A stretch of DNA of 40,118 nt from Syncephalis plumigaleata (GCA_025201365.1 JAIXMF010000098.1:1-40118); one strand, 5' to 3'. Counted from the stretch's first letter, positions 27,471 to 39,111 are shown. A program made the numbers and translations. The notes: generated by a model not told the origin, from the letters alone.

Positions 27471-28047
27471 ACAATGAGATGGATACTTAGAAATGGATTA
27501 GTACATCATTAACGTCGTTAGACACTAATAACAAACATGTCGATTAGTATTAGTGCTTACTGATTGTTAGTAATAAATGAATAAACTAAATATATACTTA
27601 TTATTGAGCATCTTTGAATGGTTCTAATTGAATAACAGTGCGGTGCTTTGTGTAGTTAACTTATGTTTATAGATTGTCACAATAAAGATATTGCTGCAAC
27701 GATGTCAACATAATGGCACGATGTGTTAGTTGGCGTGTAGATTAGCAATACCAGTATATCGTCTTATAGTCCTACGAACTACAAGCATTCACATATAAAA
27801 ATGAAACTATACAAGCAGCTAGTAAGCTAGAACATCTGCCCTTTACTGCTTTTATTTCGAAGCATATTGGCTACAACTTCTCTTACCTGCTTTAGTTTTA
27901 TTGAAAGATCCAAATACTATCAAGGTCAAGTTCGAAGAGAGTAAGAGGCGTGCTTGTAATACTAGGGCGGAGCGCAGCTTTGCGTCAGCCACTGGTGTTA
28001 CTTTAGAGCACAGCCAGAACGATAATGAAGAATGGGAGGAACATCTA

Positions 28048-28809
28048 ATGCTTTATTTTTATTTTGTATGGGGGGAGGGGAAACAACTAGCTGTAGGCAC
28101 CAATAATGTGCTAGTTAAACTGTGGGACGTGAAGGCAAATCGCAAACTAATGACTTATAGAGAACAAAGTCACAAGTTATGTGCAATGACCTGGAATGGC
28201 AGGTACCTAGTTTATGGAAGAGACGATGGTGCTATTATGCAACTTGATACACGCGATCGACGTACGCGATTAGAAAGACGGGAAAAGCATGATGGCGAAG
28301 TTACCTGTTTAAGTTGGAGCTCGGTCAGTTCCCAGCTGGCGAGCGGTGGTAAAGACGGAATAGTGCGTATATGGGACGATCGTCAGGGCTTCCCTCTACG
28401 TAGCTTTGCAGGCCATATCGATACTGTTAGATCCCTTGCTTGGTCTTCCCGTCAAAGCAATCTATTAGCTACAGGCGGTGATACTGGTGATCATCATATT
28501 CGCCTTTGGAATACTGAGCATCCCAATTCAATCAATAACATCGACGCACATTCACAAGTGCTCAATTTGGCTTGGTCATCAAACAACAATGAATTAATAC
28601 ATACACGGGGGCAACCGTGTAATGATATTTGTATTCAAAGTTATGGCAATACGACACATCCTCATACGTTTACTGGCCATGTCAATCCTGTTGCCTATAT
28701 GGCAATCTCATCTGATGGCCGTAAACTAGCCACAGGTTCACCTGGCGGGCCGCTTTGCATCTGGCAATTGCCTAGCTCTTCAAGTAATAATCAAGACAAA
28801 GAAAATTAG
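28048..28809 (+). CDS. Cdc20/Fizzy-like WD40 protein, N-terminus absent, intronless
   Basis: WD40 propeller like APC/C activators (Cdc20/Cdh1/Ama1). Family segments in order are GKQLAVGTNN..VKLWD, VTCLSWSSVSSQLASGGKDG, HIDTVRSLAWSSRQSNLLA followed by TGGDTGDHHIRLWN, and a last blade HVNPVAYMAISSDGRKLATG. The frame is open from before 27901 but has no ATG until 28048, so the real start is uncertain and part of blade one may lie upstream. No C-box (DRFIPxR-like) is readable upstream, and the C-terminus ends QDKEN rather than Ile-Arg, so both APC/C docking elements seem missing. There are no introns in 760 bp, unlike the neighbours. It may be a retrocopy or a gene carried by the inverted element, possibly non-functional. 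Confidence 0.65.
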   Translation: MLYFYFVWGEGKQLAVGTNNVLVKLWDVKANRKLMTYREQSHKLCAMTWNGRYLVYGRDDGAIMQLDTRDRRTRLERREKHDGEVTCLSWSSVSSQLASGGKDGIVRIWDDRQGFPLRSFAGHIDTVRSLAWSSRQSNLLATGGDTGDHHIRLWNTEHPNSINNIDAHSQVLNLAWSSNNNELIHTRGQPCNDICIQSYGNTTHPHTFTGHVNPVAYMAISSDGRKLATGSPGGPLCIWQLPSSSSNNQDKEN

Positions 28810-28999
28810 TCAATACGATTGCTTTTGCTATGAATAAACACTCCTCAGTATTATCTTAGTAATTATTAGTGCTTATATTTGATATAAAAAACAGTTTATT
28901 TATAGTGAAAAATATGGCTTACATCAATGTATTATTAGTGTATAACATTATTCATATTAAAGTGTTATTGCGCATTGTATGTATTCACTACTCCACTAA

Positions 29000-29560
29000 T
29001 TGCTCATTCTCCTTGTTGTTGACTTCTTCAGACAGTACGCGTCTTCTTCGTGCCAATTGTATTCCAGTTGTTTCCCTTGCTTCTCTTTTCCTTTACTTCT
29101 TTACCGATGCTGTCTTCTTAGTCTTAACTACATTCCACTTGTCGCTGACTTCTTTCACATACTGTTTTATTCGTGCCAACTGTATTCCAGTTGTTTCCCT
29201 TTGTCATTCAACGACACGCGTTCTCTTGATCTTGACTACCTTTCACTTTCCCTTTACTTCTTTTACTTGTTATCTTCTTCGTGCCAACTGCATTCTAGTT
29301 GTTTCTCTTGCTTCCCTTTTCCCTTTACTTCTTTCAATTGCTATCTTTTTCATGCCAACTGTATTTCCCTGTCATTCCCCTTGCCACTAAACAACAAGTG
29401 CCTTCTTTGTGCTAACTACATTCCACTTGTCAGTAAACAACACGCGTCTACTTCCTCTTAACTATATGCTAGCTATTTCTTTTACTTTCTCAGTAATACG
29501 CGTCTTCTTCGTGTCATTCTATTCCACTTACTTCCTCTTTCACTTTAGCATACACATTCC
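29000..29560 (+). repeat. degenerate tandem repeats, right side
   Basis: A TGCCAAYTGTATTCCAGTTG motif and its variants recur near 29050, 29171, 29280 and 29351, with CATTCCACTTGTC near 29130 and 29418 and ACGCGTCTTCTTCGTG near 29037 and 29491. Spacing is irregular (71-121 bp). The plus strand here is pyrimidine-rich and mirrors 27140-27470. Confidence 0.7.
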
Positions 29561-30111
29561 CAATAGCAGCTATTCTGTCATACTATCTCTATGACTTTTA
29601 TTTATCTCTTTGTTCTCTTCCTCTTCCTCTAAACTATCTACATGCTCACTTGTCGTTATTATTACTATACCAATAAGCCTTGTTTATTGTTCGTTCTAGT
29701 ACTTTTGTTTTCTATCACTGTCCTGCTTATTTATCAATGCTTAAGCGTTCACTGCTCTCGTTGTAATATGTACCTTTTACTTTTACCACTCTTTTCCGTC
29801 ATCTGTTTGTATGCCACTATTACGTCATGCTTTTATTTGTATTTTATTTGTTTATTGCCATCTCCATACTCTATTCACATACAAGCATACATTGCTTCTT
29901 CAAATAAACTGACATACGTGTTCATGCACCTTTCCTTGCTCATTCCTTGCTCCTTCGTGACAAGTCAGTCATTCTACTAGTTACTGCTTGTTTATTACAT
30001 TGTTTATCGTGTATTCTATTTGTTCACTCGTTGCTACTCCTATGCAGTTAACCGTAAGCATTATCATCATAACTTATTCAATAAATACACGATTACAATG
30101 TTCATCAAATA
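29561..30111. other. right inner flank, non-coding
   Basis: Pyrimidine-rich plus strand with open but low-complexity frames (29642-29980). No domain, splice structure or start context supports a gene. Confidence 0.5.
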
Positions 30112-30443
30112 CAGCATATGATCATGGAGTATGCGAGTATTTGTAATGTGCATCCGATTTATTTAGTATGGTATAGTTAACAGTGTAAACTATCATTGAA
30201 GCATTTGGTAAAATCGAGTATTGCATTCTTGTTGTAAGCATATATGCATACGTGGTCATTCCATTCACTAGTTTGCTAGCCATTAAATTGTTAATAACAT
30301 TAATTGAATAGGACTACAAGACAGCACAGGACCTACGGGTAAGATGATAGCAGAAGACATGTATATAAATCCATTTAATAAATTGCATTAGATTTATTGA
30401 TTTGAATCCGATAAAGTAGTTCCGGTGATCATAGCAGCAATGA
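30112..30443 (-). repeat. right inverted arm
   Basis: Reverse-complement copy of 25693-26024, 328 of 332 positions identical. The outer end is CATAGCAGCAATGA at 30443; the next bases differ from the left flank. Confidence 0.92.
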
Positions 30444-30911
30444 ATGAATTTGAACTAGGTGGCAATAATCTTTATGTTATTACAGCGATGATATCTGGCA
30501 CATTGATCGAAAGCATGAAGGTACTAAAAGGATTGGGACCACATCAAGCATCACCTGCTACGATAGTCAATAATAACAATCCAGTATTAGTAATGGATCC
30601 TATATTGATAGCGATAACTATCGTCATCAATTCTATAAGGTAGACGATACAAGTGTACGAGTATAGTTGGATATTGCCATGTCATGTACTTACAAGTAGC
30701 AATAAACTAGTATGAAAATACGAATTATTACTAGCTATACATAATACAAGCAGATATTGGACAGATTTTATTGCTTATAAAATGGTTTACATACTGACTA
30801 ATGGCCGATCTACCACTATTTTAATATAAGCATCGTATTAGCTCAATCTATATATAATAATTGCGTAGCAATGCAACAATGGTTTATTCGTAACATAACA
30901 AGTAGAAGAGA
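30444..30911. other. region between the right arm and the Arp9-like gene
   Basis: A short frame 30425-30643 reads GGNNLYVITAMISGTLIESM and onward, with coding-like composition, but it starts inside the inverted arm and matches no family I know. It could be a fragment of a gene cut by the inverted structure. The rest is AT-rich 3' flank of the minus-strand gene. Confidence 0.35.
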
Positions 30912-32575
30912 TTATGGATTTTTAGCATGAATAACACTGGGTCCACGTTGATTGTAGTCGGTCTTTGTGATAAAGTTCTTTGAATCGCTTAATGCCACCT
31001 GATCAATCGTGTATGTCAATTAGTCAGGCATTCTTATTTCTCATTAACGAGTACATCGTTCTAGGATAATGCTTACCTTTCCCAGGATATTTGCACCTAG
31101 AATACCAAACAATTCTGGATGTTCACGGTATTCGGTCAAATATTCGGGTGCTCCTACGAATCGAACTGATCCCACTTGGGATTCACCGGCATTCTCGCCG
31201 GATGGAAAGTAGATTGCCAATTCCGATTCTAACCGTTCGCGTAATCCTATCATATATCATTATCATCGCTATTAGTCTACCAATGTTTAATACGATATAC
31301 GTGCAAATATACCTGGCAAAAGAGCACCGCCACCTGCTAATATCGCATACTCGGATATGGAGACTCGTTTATCGACATCACACGCCATCAACGCATAATG
31401 GAATGCCTTTTGTAGTGACATTTCATCTTTACCAACTAGTTCAGGATTGAATAATGGTTCGGCAAACTTTTGATGTGCATCGAGTATTGTCACCTATCAT
31501 TATGGTATTAATTAGCATATTATCGTTATTTTCAATTACTAGTTCCATACCTGTTTACCCTGATAGTTCACTTGTCGTTTCTCGATCTTCTCCTTGGATG
31601 ATACGGGTATATGACATAGTGATGATGATTGCTGCAAGTGCTGTGCAAGTTGCTTCAACTCTGATGAATTCATACTTGGTTCCACTTGTCCTGGTGATTG
31701 TAGCAACTTCACCATATAATCATCTAAATCGGCAGTACCCATATTCATACGTTGACTAGCGTGCCTCTGTACAAATCCATCAATAACCGGTGTAATCACT
31801 ATAGTGTCACGTATTAGATTGATCTATTCTATTCTATTACGTGTGCGCATACACACAGACACACAGACGATAATCATGCCATTTACCTATTGTCTCATAG
31901 CCAATATCTACAACTATACCGGTGGTTGTACCCACACCATACGCTGCCAATAATGCCTGATCCATCATCATAATAGCAGGGGCATTCAATTGTTCAAACA
32001 GAATCTGTGTTATACGCTCGCGTTCCCGTTTATTCCAGTCTTCGGGTATGCCCATGATAATCGGTGAATTATTGGTAACACGTCGACATCCTAGTTGCGT
32101 GAATATAATATGGTCGCTACACGAGATGCACGATAAGACGATAGTCGCTATCCTGCTTTACTTATAACACTCACCATAACGCGGCGAAACGTGTCCAGTC
32201 AACAATTCTACCCTTTTGAACTGGTCTTTCCGCTGTACTCTGGCTGTTTTCACTGTTAACCAGTGATTCTGCTTCCACGCCAAACACCCATTCCTCTTCA
32301 GCTTCTATCGTTTCACCGTTTTCCCCTTGATCCTTTCCCGATGCCGGTTGTTCCGCCGTAAGTGTTCGCTTACGTGACACTACTGTACTGGAGAATTGCT
32401 TGAATAAAGTTAATAAATCGCATAAAGAGTGGTAGTGGTAGTAGTAGTGGCGTTAAGCATTATTTACCGGTAGAATAGGTGGACGCGTGGGATCGCTAAC
32501 TCCCTTATGAGCACGGAAATAACGTGATCCACATAATAAAGCAACAATATTATCGTCTCGAAGTGCTTGTTGCAT
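30912..32575 (-). CDS. Arp9-like actin-related protein
   Basis: Actin-fold subunit; fungal Arp9 belongs to SWI/SNF and RSC chromatin remodellers in the nucleus. My join: 32575-32468, 32398-32175, 32116-31887, 31798-31551, 31493-31313, 31246-31077, 30998-30912, giving 415 residues. Signs include the N-terminal RDDNIVALLCGSRYFRAHKG, GRIVDWTRFAAL, NNSPIIMGIPEDW, GTTTGIVVDIGYETIVITPV in place of the actin LDSGDG..H nucleotide loop, YAILAGGGALLPG, and the C-terminal SKNFITKTDYNQRGPSVIH. The altered phosphate loop (DIGYE) is expected of Arp9-type proteins, which do not rely on ATP hydrolysis. A charged insert (ENGETIEAEEEW) sits in exon 2. Arp assignment is firm; Arp9 rather than another divergent Arp is a judgement from the mid-region. 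Confidence 0.75.
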
Positions 32576-32809
32576 TTCAATATAGAATATCTTTAGAAAT
32601 ACGAAAAGTTAAAGAGATAATGCGATAAGCAAGAGAAAGGGAAAAGACAAAACAAACAGGTAAACCACAAGTAACGAATTCGTGTTAGATTTCACTTCTT
32701 TCGTCATTCCTTTCTTCTCATTTTTGATTAGCAACACTTGTTACTATCTCTCGCTCATTTCTACTTCCTCTCTTCTACTTTCTAGCAATTACTACTTATA
32801 CGAAGCAAC
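32576..32809. promoter_or_regulatory. bidirectional promoter, Arp9-like / HBS1
   Basis: 234 bp separate the two divergent start codons. The HBS1-proximal half is CT-rich on the plus strand (TTTCTTCTCATTT, CTACTTCCTCTCTTCTAC), matching the leader style of other genes here. No clear TATA is seen on either strand. Confidence 0.55.
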
Positions 32810-35800
32810 ATGTCGCGTCATCGCAATATACGTAACCTCACTGCTGATGGTAGTTTATTAGTATATGTATATACAGAGTAGAATTTAACAAGTATTATTG
32901 TTATTGTTATTGCTAGCCGAATACGACAATGACTACGATGAAGAATATGGCGATGAATACGAAGAGGTTCCAGAACTAACAGACGAACAAGAGGGTATTT
33001 ACCAGATGGAAATGATGGATATATATATGCTTGTTTGCTTACCTGCATGGTTTACAGAGGATATGCAATTAGCTATGGTAAAAGTACGTTCGCTACTAGA
33101 TGATAGTACAGCTTTTACGGATGCAAAGATTCGTGAAACACTTTGGTATTATTATTTCGATGTCGATCAGGCGGTCGATTGGCTACTACGTATGTATTAT
33201 TACGCTACTTGACTACTACTACTACTACTACTACTACTGTTGCTAATATGAGATATATCTATATGTATTAGAGGAGCAAGCGAAAATGAACAAGAAGGCT
33301 GCTACGACATCAGCAGCTAAATCTAAAAGTAACACTACGGGTAGGTTAAATTGTATAATAATTTCGAATTGTATATATATGCTATTGTGACATAATGGGG
33401 AGTATATGCGTATACATGAATATATATTTGTGTATGTATGTATGTGCACATACAAAATACGCAACATGCAGTGATTTATTGTAGTATTGGATATCTGACA
33501 GGCGGCAGTCATAGGCGGAGACAATACGACTACAACTTCTCCAAGTATACTGGAAGACTGTTCCGCAACTACAATGTCCACAGTACCAGTACCATCTAAT
33601 ACGCCTTCCATCAGTTCACTAAGCGATCTATTAAATCGTAGTGCAACTATTGGAAGTACAGGTTTACGAGGTCTTGCTTCCTTCTCATCCCATGCTACCC
33701 CTTCATCTTTACCATTATCCAGCTTGAATACTCTTCGTGATAAATTGGCTCATTCCCAGAATACTACACGGGGAGTGTCTACGTCAAGTGGTCATGGCGG
33801 TAGCAATAGTGCTAGTGGTACTGGTCAGACATTATCGGGATTACGACAATTGGCAACTACGCATGGTGGAAACAATTCAAGTTTAGCGGCTATCGCCGCA
33901 GTACGTGCTAATCTCAACAGCACTAATGTAAAATTACCATTACTTGCGAAACAGTCAAGTAAACCGAATCAAACGACAACTTGTTCGACATCTCCCATCT
34001 CGCTATCCTCATTAGCACAACCATCTATATCACCTATAGTATCCAATATGTCTACTTCATTAGTAAAAGAGCCACTAAGGAAGCATGACACGATCACCAA
34101 TGTCGACACTACGACGACTATGACCACTGCCACTGTGACTGCCAGTCAGCCAATGAACGACTGGATTGCTGCACCCTCATTATTTGCCTCTTTTGTATTT
34201 GCGAATATTTCTACTTCACATTGTCCTTTGGATGAATCAACAATTGCATCATTATTAACATTTCCCTCTGTGTTGAAACCATCATCAATGGCAACACATT
34301 ATAATACAGGCAAAGCATCGACGAGTAGTGCGCAAAAGGGAGCGAAACAAGCTACACCCACTGCTCAGAAACCGTTTAAATTCGATCGACCAAGTCCCGA
34401 TGATGTCGTATTGGCAGCGCAGTCACAGCGTGGTCGTAATCAAGGTGATTCCTAATAGTATGCTATTATTATTATTTAATAATTAGTTAATTATTATTAT
34501 TATTGTTATTAGTTAATAAAACAAAGGATACGAAACTGGCTAATGATGATACCTCTCAATTCGAGATGGACATGGCCAGTCTAAATATCAATGTTGCCAC
34601 GACCAAAGATGCCAATGAAGCAATGCCCGTGAAACGTACACCGAAACAAGGAAAGATCGATGTGCTAGGAGAGTTGAAGAAACGCGCACGATCCAACATT
34701 AACCTGATTGTTATTGGTAGTTCATATACACGATTATACTAGTGTATTGCGCTGACTAATCCCACTTGATATTCATAGGACATGTTGATGCGGGTAAGAG
34801 TACTCTATTGGGACATTTACTCTATTTACGAGGCAACATCACCGAACATATATACAAGAAATATCCTTTATTACATAATTGAAATAGTCAAGTTATAGTC
34901 ATTAACATCATGAATGATAATGTATACGAATGAGAAAGATGCACAGAATATTGGTAAAGGATCATTTGCACATGCATGGGTGCTAGATGCTACTGAAGAG
35001 GAACGATCACGGTAAGTTACATTGGATCGAGTAATGACTTTATTGCTAATTAGAATGTTTGACAGTGGTATTACCATGGATGTAGCGATTACTCATTTAG
35101 AAACGAAACATCGCCAGTTCACTCTATTGGATGCACCGGGACATCGTGATTTCGTGCCAAGAATGATTTCTGGTGCAGCTCAGGTATTTATGCGTCATTG
35201 ACATGTTTGCAGTGTATTATCAACTAATGAACCTACTGCGTATAGGCTGATGCCGCCATTCTAGTGATTGATGCATCCAGGGGTGGATTTGAAGCAGGAT
35301 TCAGTCAATTGGGACAGACACGCGAGCATGTGATACTCGCTCGTAGTTTAGGCATTCAACAGCTGATTGTTGCCATTAATAAAATGGATACGGTTAGTAT
35401 TAATGATGTTATTATATTGAATGATATTCGACGCTCATACAATCACGACTATGCTGTACGTATATGTATATTTATATACATTAGGTTGATTGGTCGGTGG
35501 ATCGATTTAACGAGATTAAGGAGCAGTTGAACTCGTATCTGATTCAGGTGGGATTCAAGCCTAATGCATTGACATTCGTGCCATGTAGTGGTATGAGTGG
35601 TGAGAATCTATTGGCACGCAATGAACAATCATCGAATCTCAATTGGTATCAAGGACCTACGGTAGCCGAAGCTATGGGTGAGTTGCTGTAATGATAATAA
35701 TATAGAATGCTAATGCGCACACCTATAATGTCTAGATCAATTCGCACTTCCAGAACGTGCAATTGACAAACCATTCCGTCTACCATCAGTTGATGTGTTC

Positions 35801-36640
35801 AAAGGTGCCGTACAAGGAGCAGGTGGCATTTCCATTAGCGGACGTATTGAAAGTGGTCATGTACAAGTGGGCGATGAGATTATGATTAGGCCAGGCGATG
35901 AATTATGCACTGTTAAAGGTAAGCAATAGAACGATGATTGTTTATTTAACACTATTACTAATGATTATTACATTCGACTATATTCAACTGTAGCGATGGA
36001 AGTGGGAGATGAATTTCCAGAATGGGCTGCTGCCGGTGATACTGTTACATTAACGGTATCCGGTACAGATATGATTCATTTTGGGTGAGTTTCTCTTTTA
36101 CTATTGCATCTATCTATACTTACATGATGACTATATGTATAAACAAGTGTTGGTACCATTCTATGCTCTCCACTATCACCTGTACCTGTAGTATCGCATT
36201 TCAAGGCAAGGATTATGGTATTTGAACCGACTATACCAATTACGATTGGTTATCCGGTAAGTAAACACAACGAGCATAATGATGAATAGCGTAGATTAAT
36301 GATGGTGATGATGACGACGACTAGACGGTATTATTCCATCATAACTTGAATGTCAGTGCCACTATCTCCAAGTTGGAAGCAGTGATTGACAAATCAACGG
36401 GAGAGATCATCAAGAAGAATCCAAGGTAACATATATGAAGAAGGAATACTCGATCATTAACCGTATTGATTCATTTGTTAAATACTTAGACATTTACCTA
36501 AATCATCGGCTGCTCTTGTAAATATCCAAGTGGAACGTCCCATTTGTCTTGAATTGTTCAGTGCATCCAAAGAATTGGGTCGTATTACCCTAAGGAAAGA
36601 TGGTAATACGATTGCTGCGGGTATTGTTGTCGGTAAGTAG
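32810..36640 (+). CDS. HBS1: HBS1, ribosome-rescue translational GTPase
   Basis: eRF3/EF1A-like GTPase that works with Dom34/Pelota to release stalled ribosomes. My join: 32810-32849, 32917-32994, 33058-33189, 33272-33340, 33509-34444, 34513-34716, 34779-34860, 34928-35011, 35066-35183, 35246-35392, 35485-35677, 35736-35918, 35994-36084, 36148-36256, 36325-36425, 36490-36640, giving 905 residues. N-terminal HBS1 domain: [11 protein letters not shown], an acidic [12 protein letters not shown] run and [19 protein letters not shown] Ser/Thr-rich linker ends in [12 protein letters not shown], typical of Hbs1. GTPase motifs: GHVDAGKST (G1), RGITMDVA (G2), DAPGHRDF (G3), NKMD (G4). Beta-barrel domains follow ([26 protein letters not shown]). 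The intron 34861-34927 is AT-AC, U12-type; intron 32995-33057 is a multiple of three without a stop. Confidence 0.92.
33213..33239 (+). repeat. (CTA)n microsatellite inside an HBS1 intron
   Basis: About eight CTA units lie within intron 33190-33271 of HBS1. Confidence 0.9.
34861..34927 (+). other. U12-type AT-AC intron in HBS1
   Basis: The intron begins ATATCCTTT, a full match to the minor-spliceosome AT-AC donor consensus, and ends GTATAC. A branch-like GTCATTAAC at 34898-34906 matches TTCCTTAAC at 7 of 9 positions, 22 nt before the end. No GT occurs between the G1 motif exon and the in-frame TGA at 34879-34881 that would keep the frame. Splicing at these ends joins HIYKK to [17 protein letters not shown], the conserved Hbs1 segment after G1. 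Confidence 0.82.
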
Positions 36641-36777
36641 ATTACTATTAGTATTATTACTAAGCTGATCATTCAATATCCATATAGAAATATTCGAATA
36701 ATAAAATAGATACTCTCGCAATCAATGTGTACTATGCTAATGTTTATTTAAACAATATTACATTCAATATGAATTGG

Positions 36778-38786
36778 TTATGTTATATGTGTTGTCGTTT
36801 CTAATTGCTCTGTCATTCCGTTATTTGTGGCAGTTTGATCTATCGATTTGTTACAATTATCTGTCGTGTCACTGGTCGATTTCACTCGTCGCCAATCGAG
36901 GAATAGACATAGTATGAGTGAAATACTGCCCATTACTGTACCGGTATAGAACACTATACTTAATGCATCTGCAAATGCATGTTGTCCACTAGATATCACT
37001 GATGCATCCTGATCGTATAATACATAAATGTTACTACGTATTTCAGAGACAAGCTAAATGAAATGTATACGTTGATGTTAGTCATTTGTCAGGAATATAT
37101 ATCTGTTGCTGTTGTTGTTTCCTTTGTATCACATTCACTCTATTACCTCATTCTTAATACCCGGGATGTATTCGTAGAGTCGACGTGTAAGTATATTGTT
37201 AAACAGTGTTCCGCAAATGGCAACGCCAATGACACTACCGATAACTCGGAAGAAATATAACATTGAAGTAGCCGTGGCCAGATCTGTCATTACTATTATC
37301 AATATATACATATATACATTATTTGATGCTCCTATGACTTACCGGCAGTTCTAGCAGCAGCTTGAGCAGCAAATAGAATAGGTTGCATGTTGATACCTAC
37401 ACCAAGACCGGCAATGATCATATATCCGATCTCACTGGCCAACGAAGTATGCTGCGTCATACTACCCATCAATGCTGTACCCACCACGATTAGTGCACTA
37501 CCAAGCATGATAAATGGTACGGTACGACCGGTAGCACTAATCGAGAAACCAATGCCTAGTTCAGCCACGGCTCCTCCTAATACCATGGGCAGTGTCTTCA
37601 ATCCTGACATGGTAGCACTATGACCTCGTACTGCCTATAGAAGTATATAGGTAAGTGTATCGTTCTTTTGTATTATCAATGATCAATGATCGATTATTAC
37701 CTGATACCATAATGGAGTGTAGAATAGCCCCACCATAAATGCCATACCAAGAAAGAAATAAAGAATAAATGATAGGTATACGTTACGTCGTTCGAATAGT
37801 TGTCGTGGCATGATGGGCTGCCTTGCCCAGTGCCATTCCACAATGATAAATAATGCAAATAGCAATACGGCACCGATCAGTAATCCAATGATCATTGACG
37901 ATGACCATGAATAAGTCTCGCCACCCCAACTTAGAGCGAGTAGTAAACATATAGAGGCAGCACTCACAAGCACCGTGCCTGCATAGTCAATATCGCGTAA
38001 TTTCTCGCGTATAGAACCACTAGGCGACGGTAATCGAAACCAGAATAGGATTATTAGAGTGGATATTGCACCTATGGGCAAGTTGATGTAGAATACCCAA
38101 CGCCAACTAATATGATCGGTAAACGCGCCACCCACTAATGGACCAATGATCGAGGATATGGCAAAGGTAGTAATGAGAATACCTTGATATTTACCACGAT
38201 CACGTAGCGATACAATCTCTAACGGTGGATGGATAATTATCATAATGATGTCAATGAGTAACAAGGGAGGTAGCTTACCCGACACGATAATGACACCGAG
38301 CGAGTTGATGGCACCACCACCGATACCCGCCACCGCTCTTCCTATGATAAGCATGTTCATGGAGGATGCAGCACCGCATAGTGCACTACCCGCTAGAAAG
38401 AAGAATACCGCCAGTAATAGGATGGATTGTCGTCCGAATATATCGGATAATCTGCCGAATAACGGTGGAAATGTCGTACTAGTGAGTAGATAAGCGGTGG
38501 CAATCCATGCCACTCGATCTAGACCATCTAACGAGGAGGCTATTGCAGGTGTTGCCGTAACAATCACTGTGGCATCCAATGAAGCAAGGAAATAAACTAG
38601 ACTCACACTATCAACGCGTTAATACAATTAGTTGTGATACTCCTGTAGAATAGAGCATTATCATTACCCAATAAATATGATGATCATTTGTTTAAATGGC
38701 AATGGTGGTGGCATTTCTGTCGTATCATCATGATAGTCCATTTCATTAGATGCTTGCTCTGCTTTACTACTATCAACGGATGCCAT
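36778..38786 (-). CDS. MFS transporter, DHA2 (14-helix) type
   Basis: Proton-coupled exporter of the major facilitator superfamily, DHA2 family, likely in the plasma or vacuolar membrane. My join: 38786-38668, 38607-38279, 38218-37701, 37634-37343, 37283-37147, 37053-36778, giving 556 residues, the normal size for 14 helices. Signs: LDATVIVTATPAIAS in helix 1 (the LD.TIV..ALP-type motif), GRLSDIFGRQSILL between helices 2 and 3 (MFS motif A), IIGRAVAGIGGGAI in helix 4, GPLVGGAFTDHISWRWVFYI in helix 5 (motif C region), and DYAGTVL in the middle. The N-terminal cytoplasmic tail is acidic and the C-terminus Thr/Asn-rich. It converges on HBS1 with 137 bp between stops. The substrate is unknown. 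Confidence 0.9.
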
Positions 38787-39111
38787 TATCAATGTAAAGG
38801 AATGAAAAGAGAAGGAGAAGAAAGAGAAGAAGAAAGGGAGATATTCCCATTGTCACTGTTATATAGATAGTCAGGCCTTTTGTTCAACTATCGTAACAAC
38901 ACGTGTGTATTTATGTAAGAACAATCACTTGATGTTTATTACTACAGTATCGCTATTGTCATGGTTGTGAAAAGTGACTGGTAAAAATGAAGATCATGTG
39001 CTACAAAGTCGTTACGATAATTGCTCTACATTGCGTATATTAATTGTAAGCATATCACAAGTACGCTCATGATTTGATCATACACGATGATCGCATCCAT
39101 ACTACTTAGAT
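38787..39111. promoter_or_regulatory. promoter region of the MFS gene
   Basis: 325 bp without a gene, between the 3' end of the broken dehydrogenase gene and the MFS start on the minus strand. On the minus strand the last ~60 bp before the MFS ATG are pyrimidine-rich, like other leaders in the window. No TATAAA is evident. Confidence 0.45.

Larger units (their letters stand above)
25693..30443. mobile_element. foldback-like structure with 332-bp inverted termini
   Basis: Inverted arms 25693-26024 and 30112-30443 match without gaps at all but four positions. Inside them are degenerate tandem repeats, themselves in inverted orientation, and in the middle an intronless Cdc20-like WD40 gene. Long inverted arms with internal subrepeats are typical of foldback elements. 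No transposase and no clear target-site duplication are seen, so a simple inverted segmental duplication is the main alternative. Confidence 0.5.

Noticed and set aside
27140-29560. CRISPR-like repeat array
   Set aside because: Repeats are degenerate, irregularly spaced and in a eukaryotic intron-rich context; no uniform spacer length.
29000-29980. Overlapping plus-strand ORFs rich in Cys, Ser and Leu
   Set aside because: They are open in more than one frame through degenerate repeats, which marks low complexity rather than coding.
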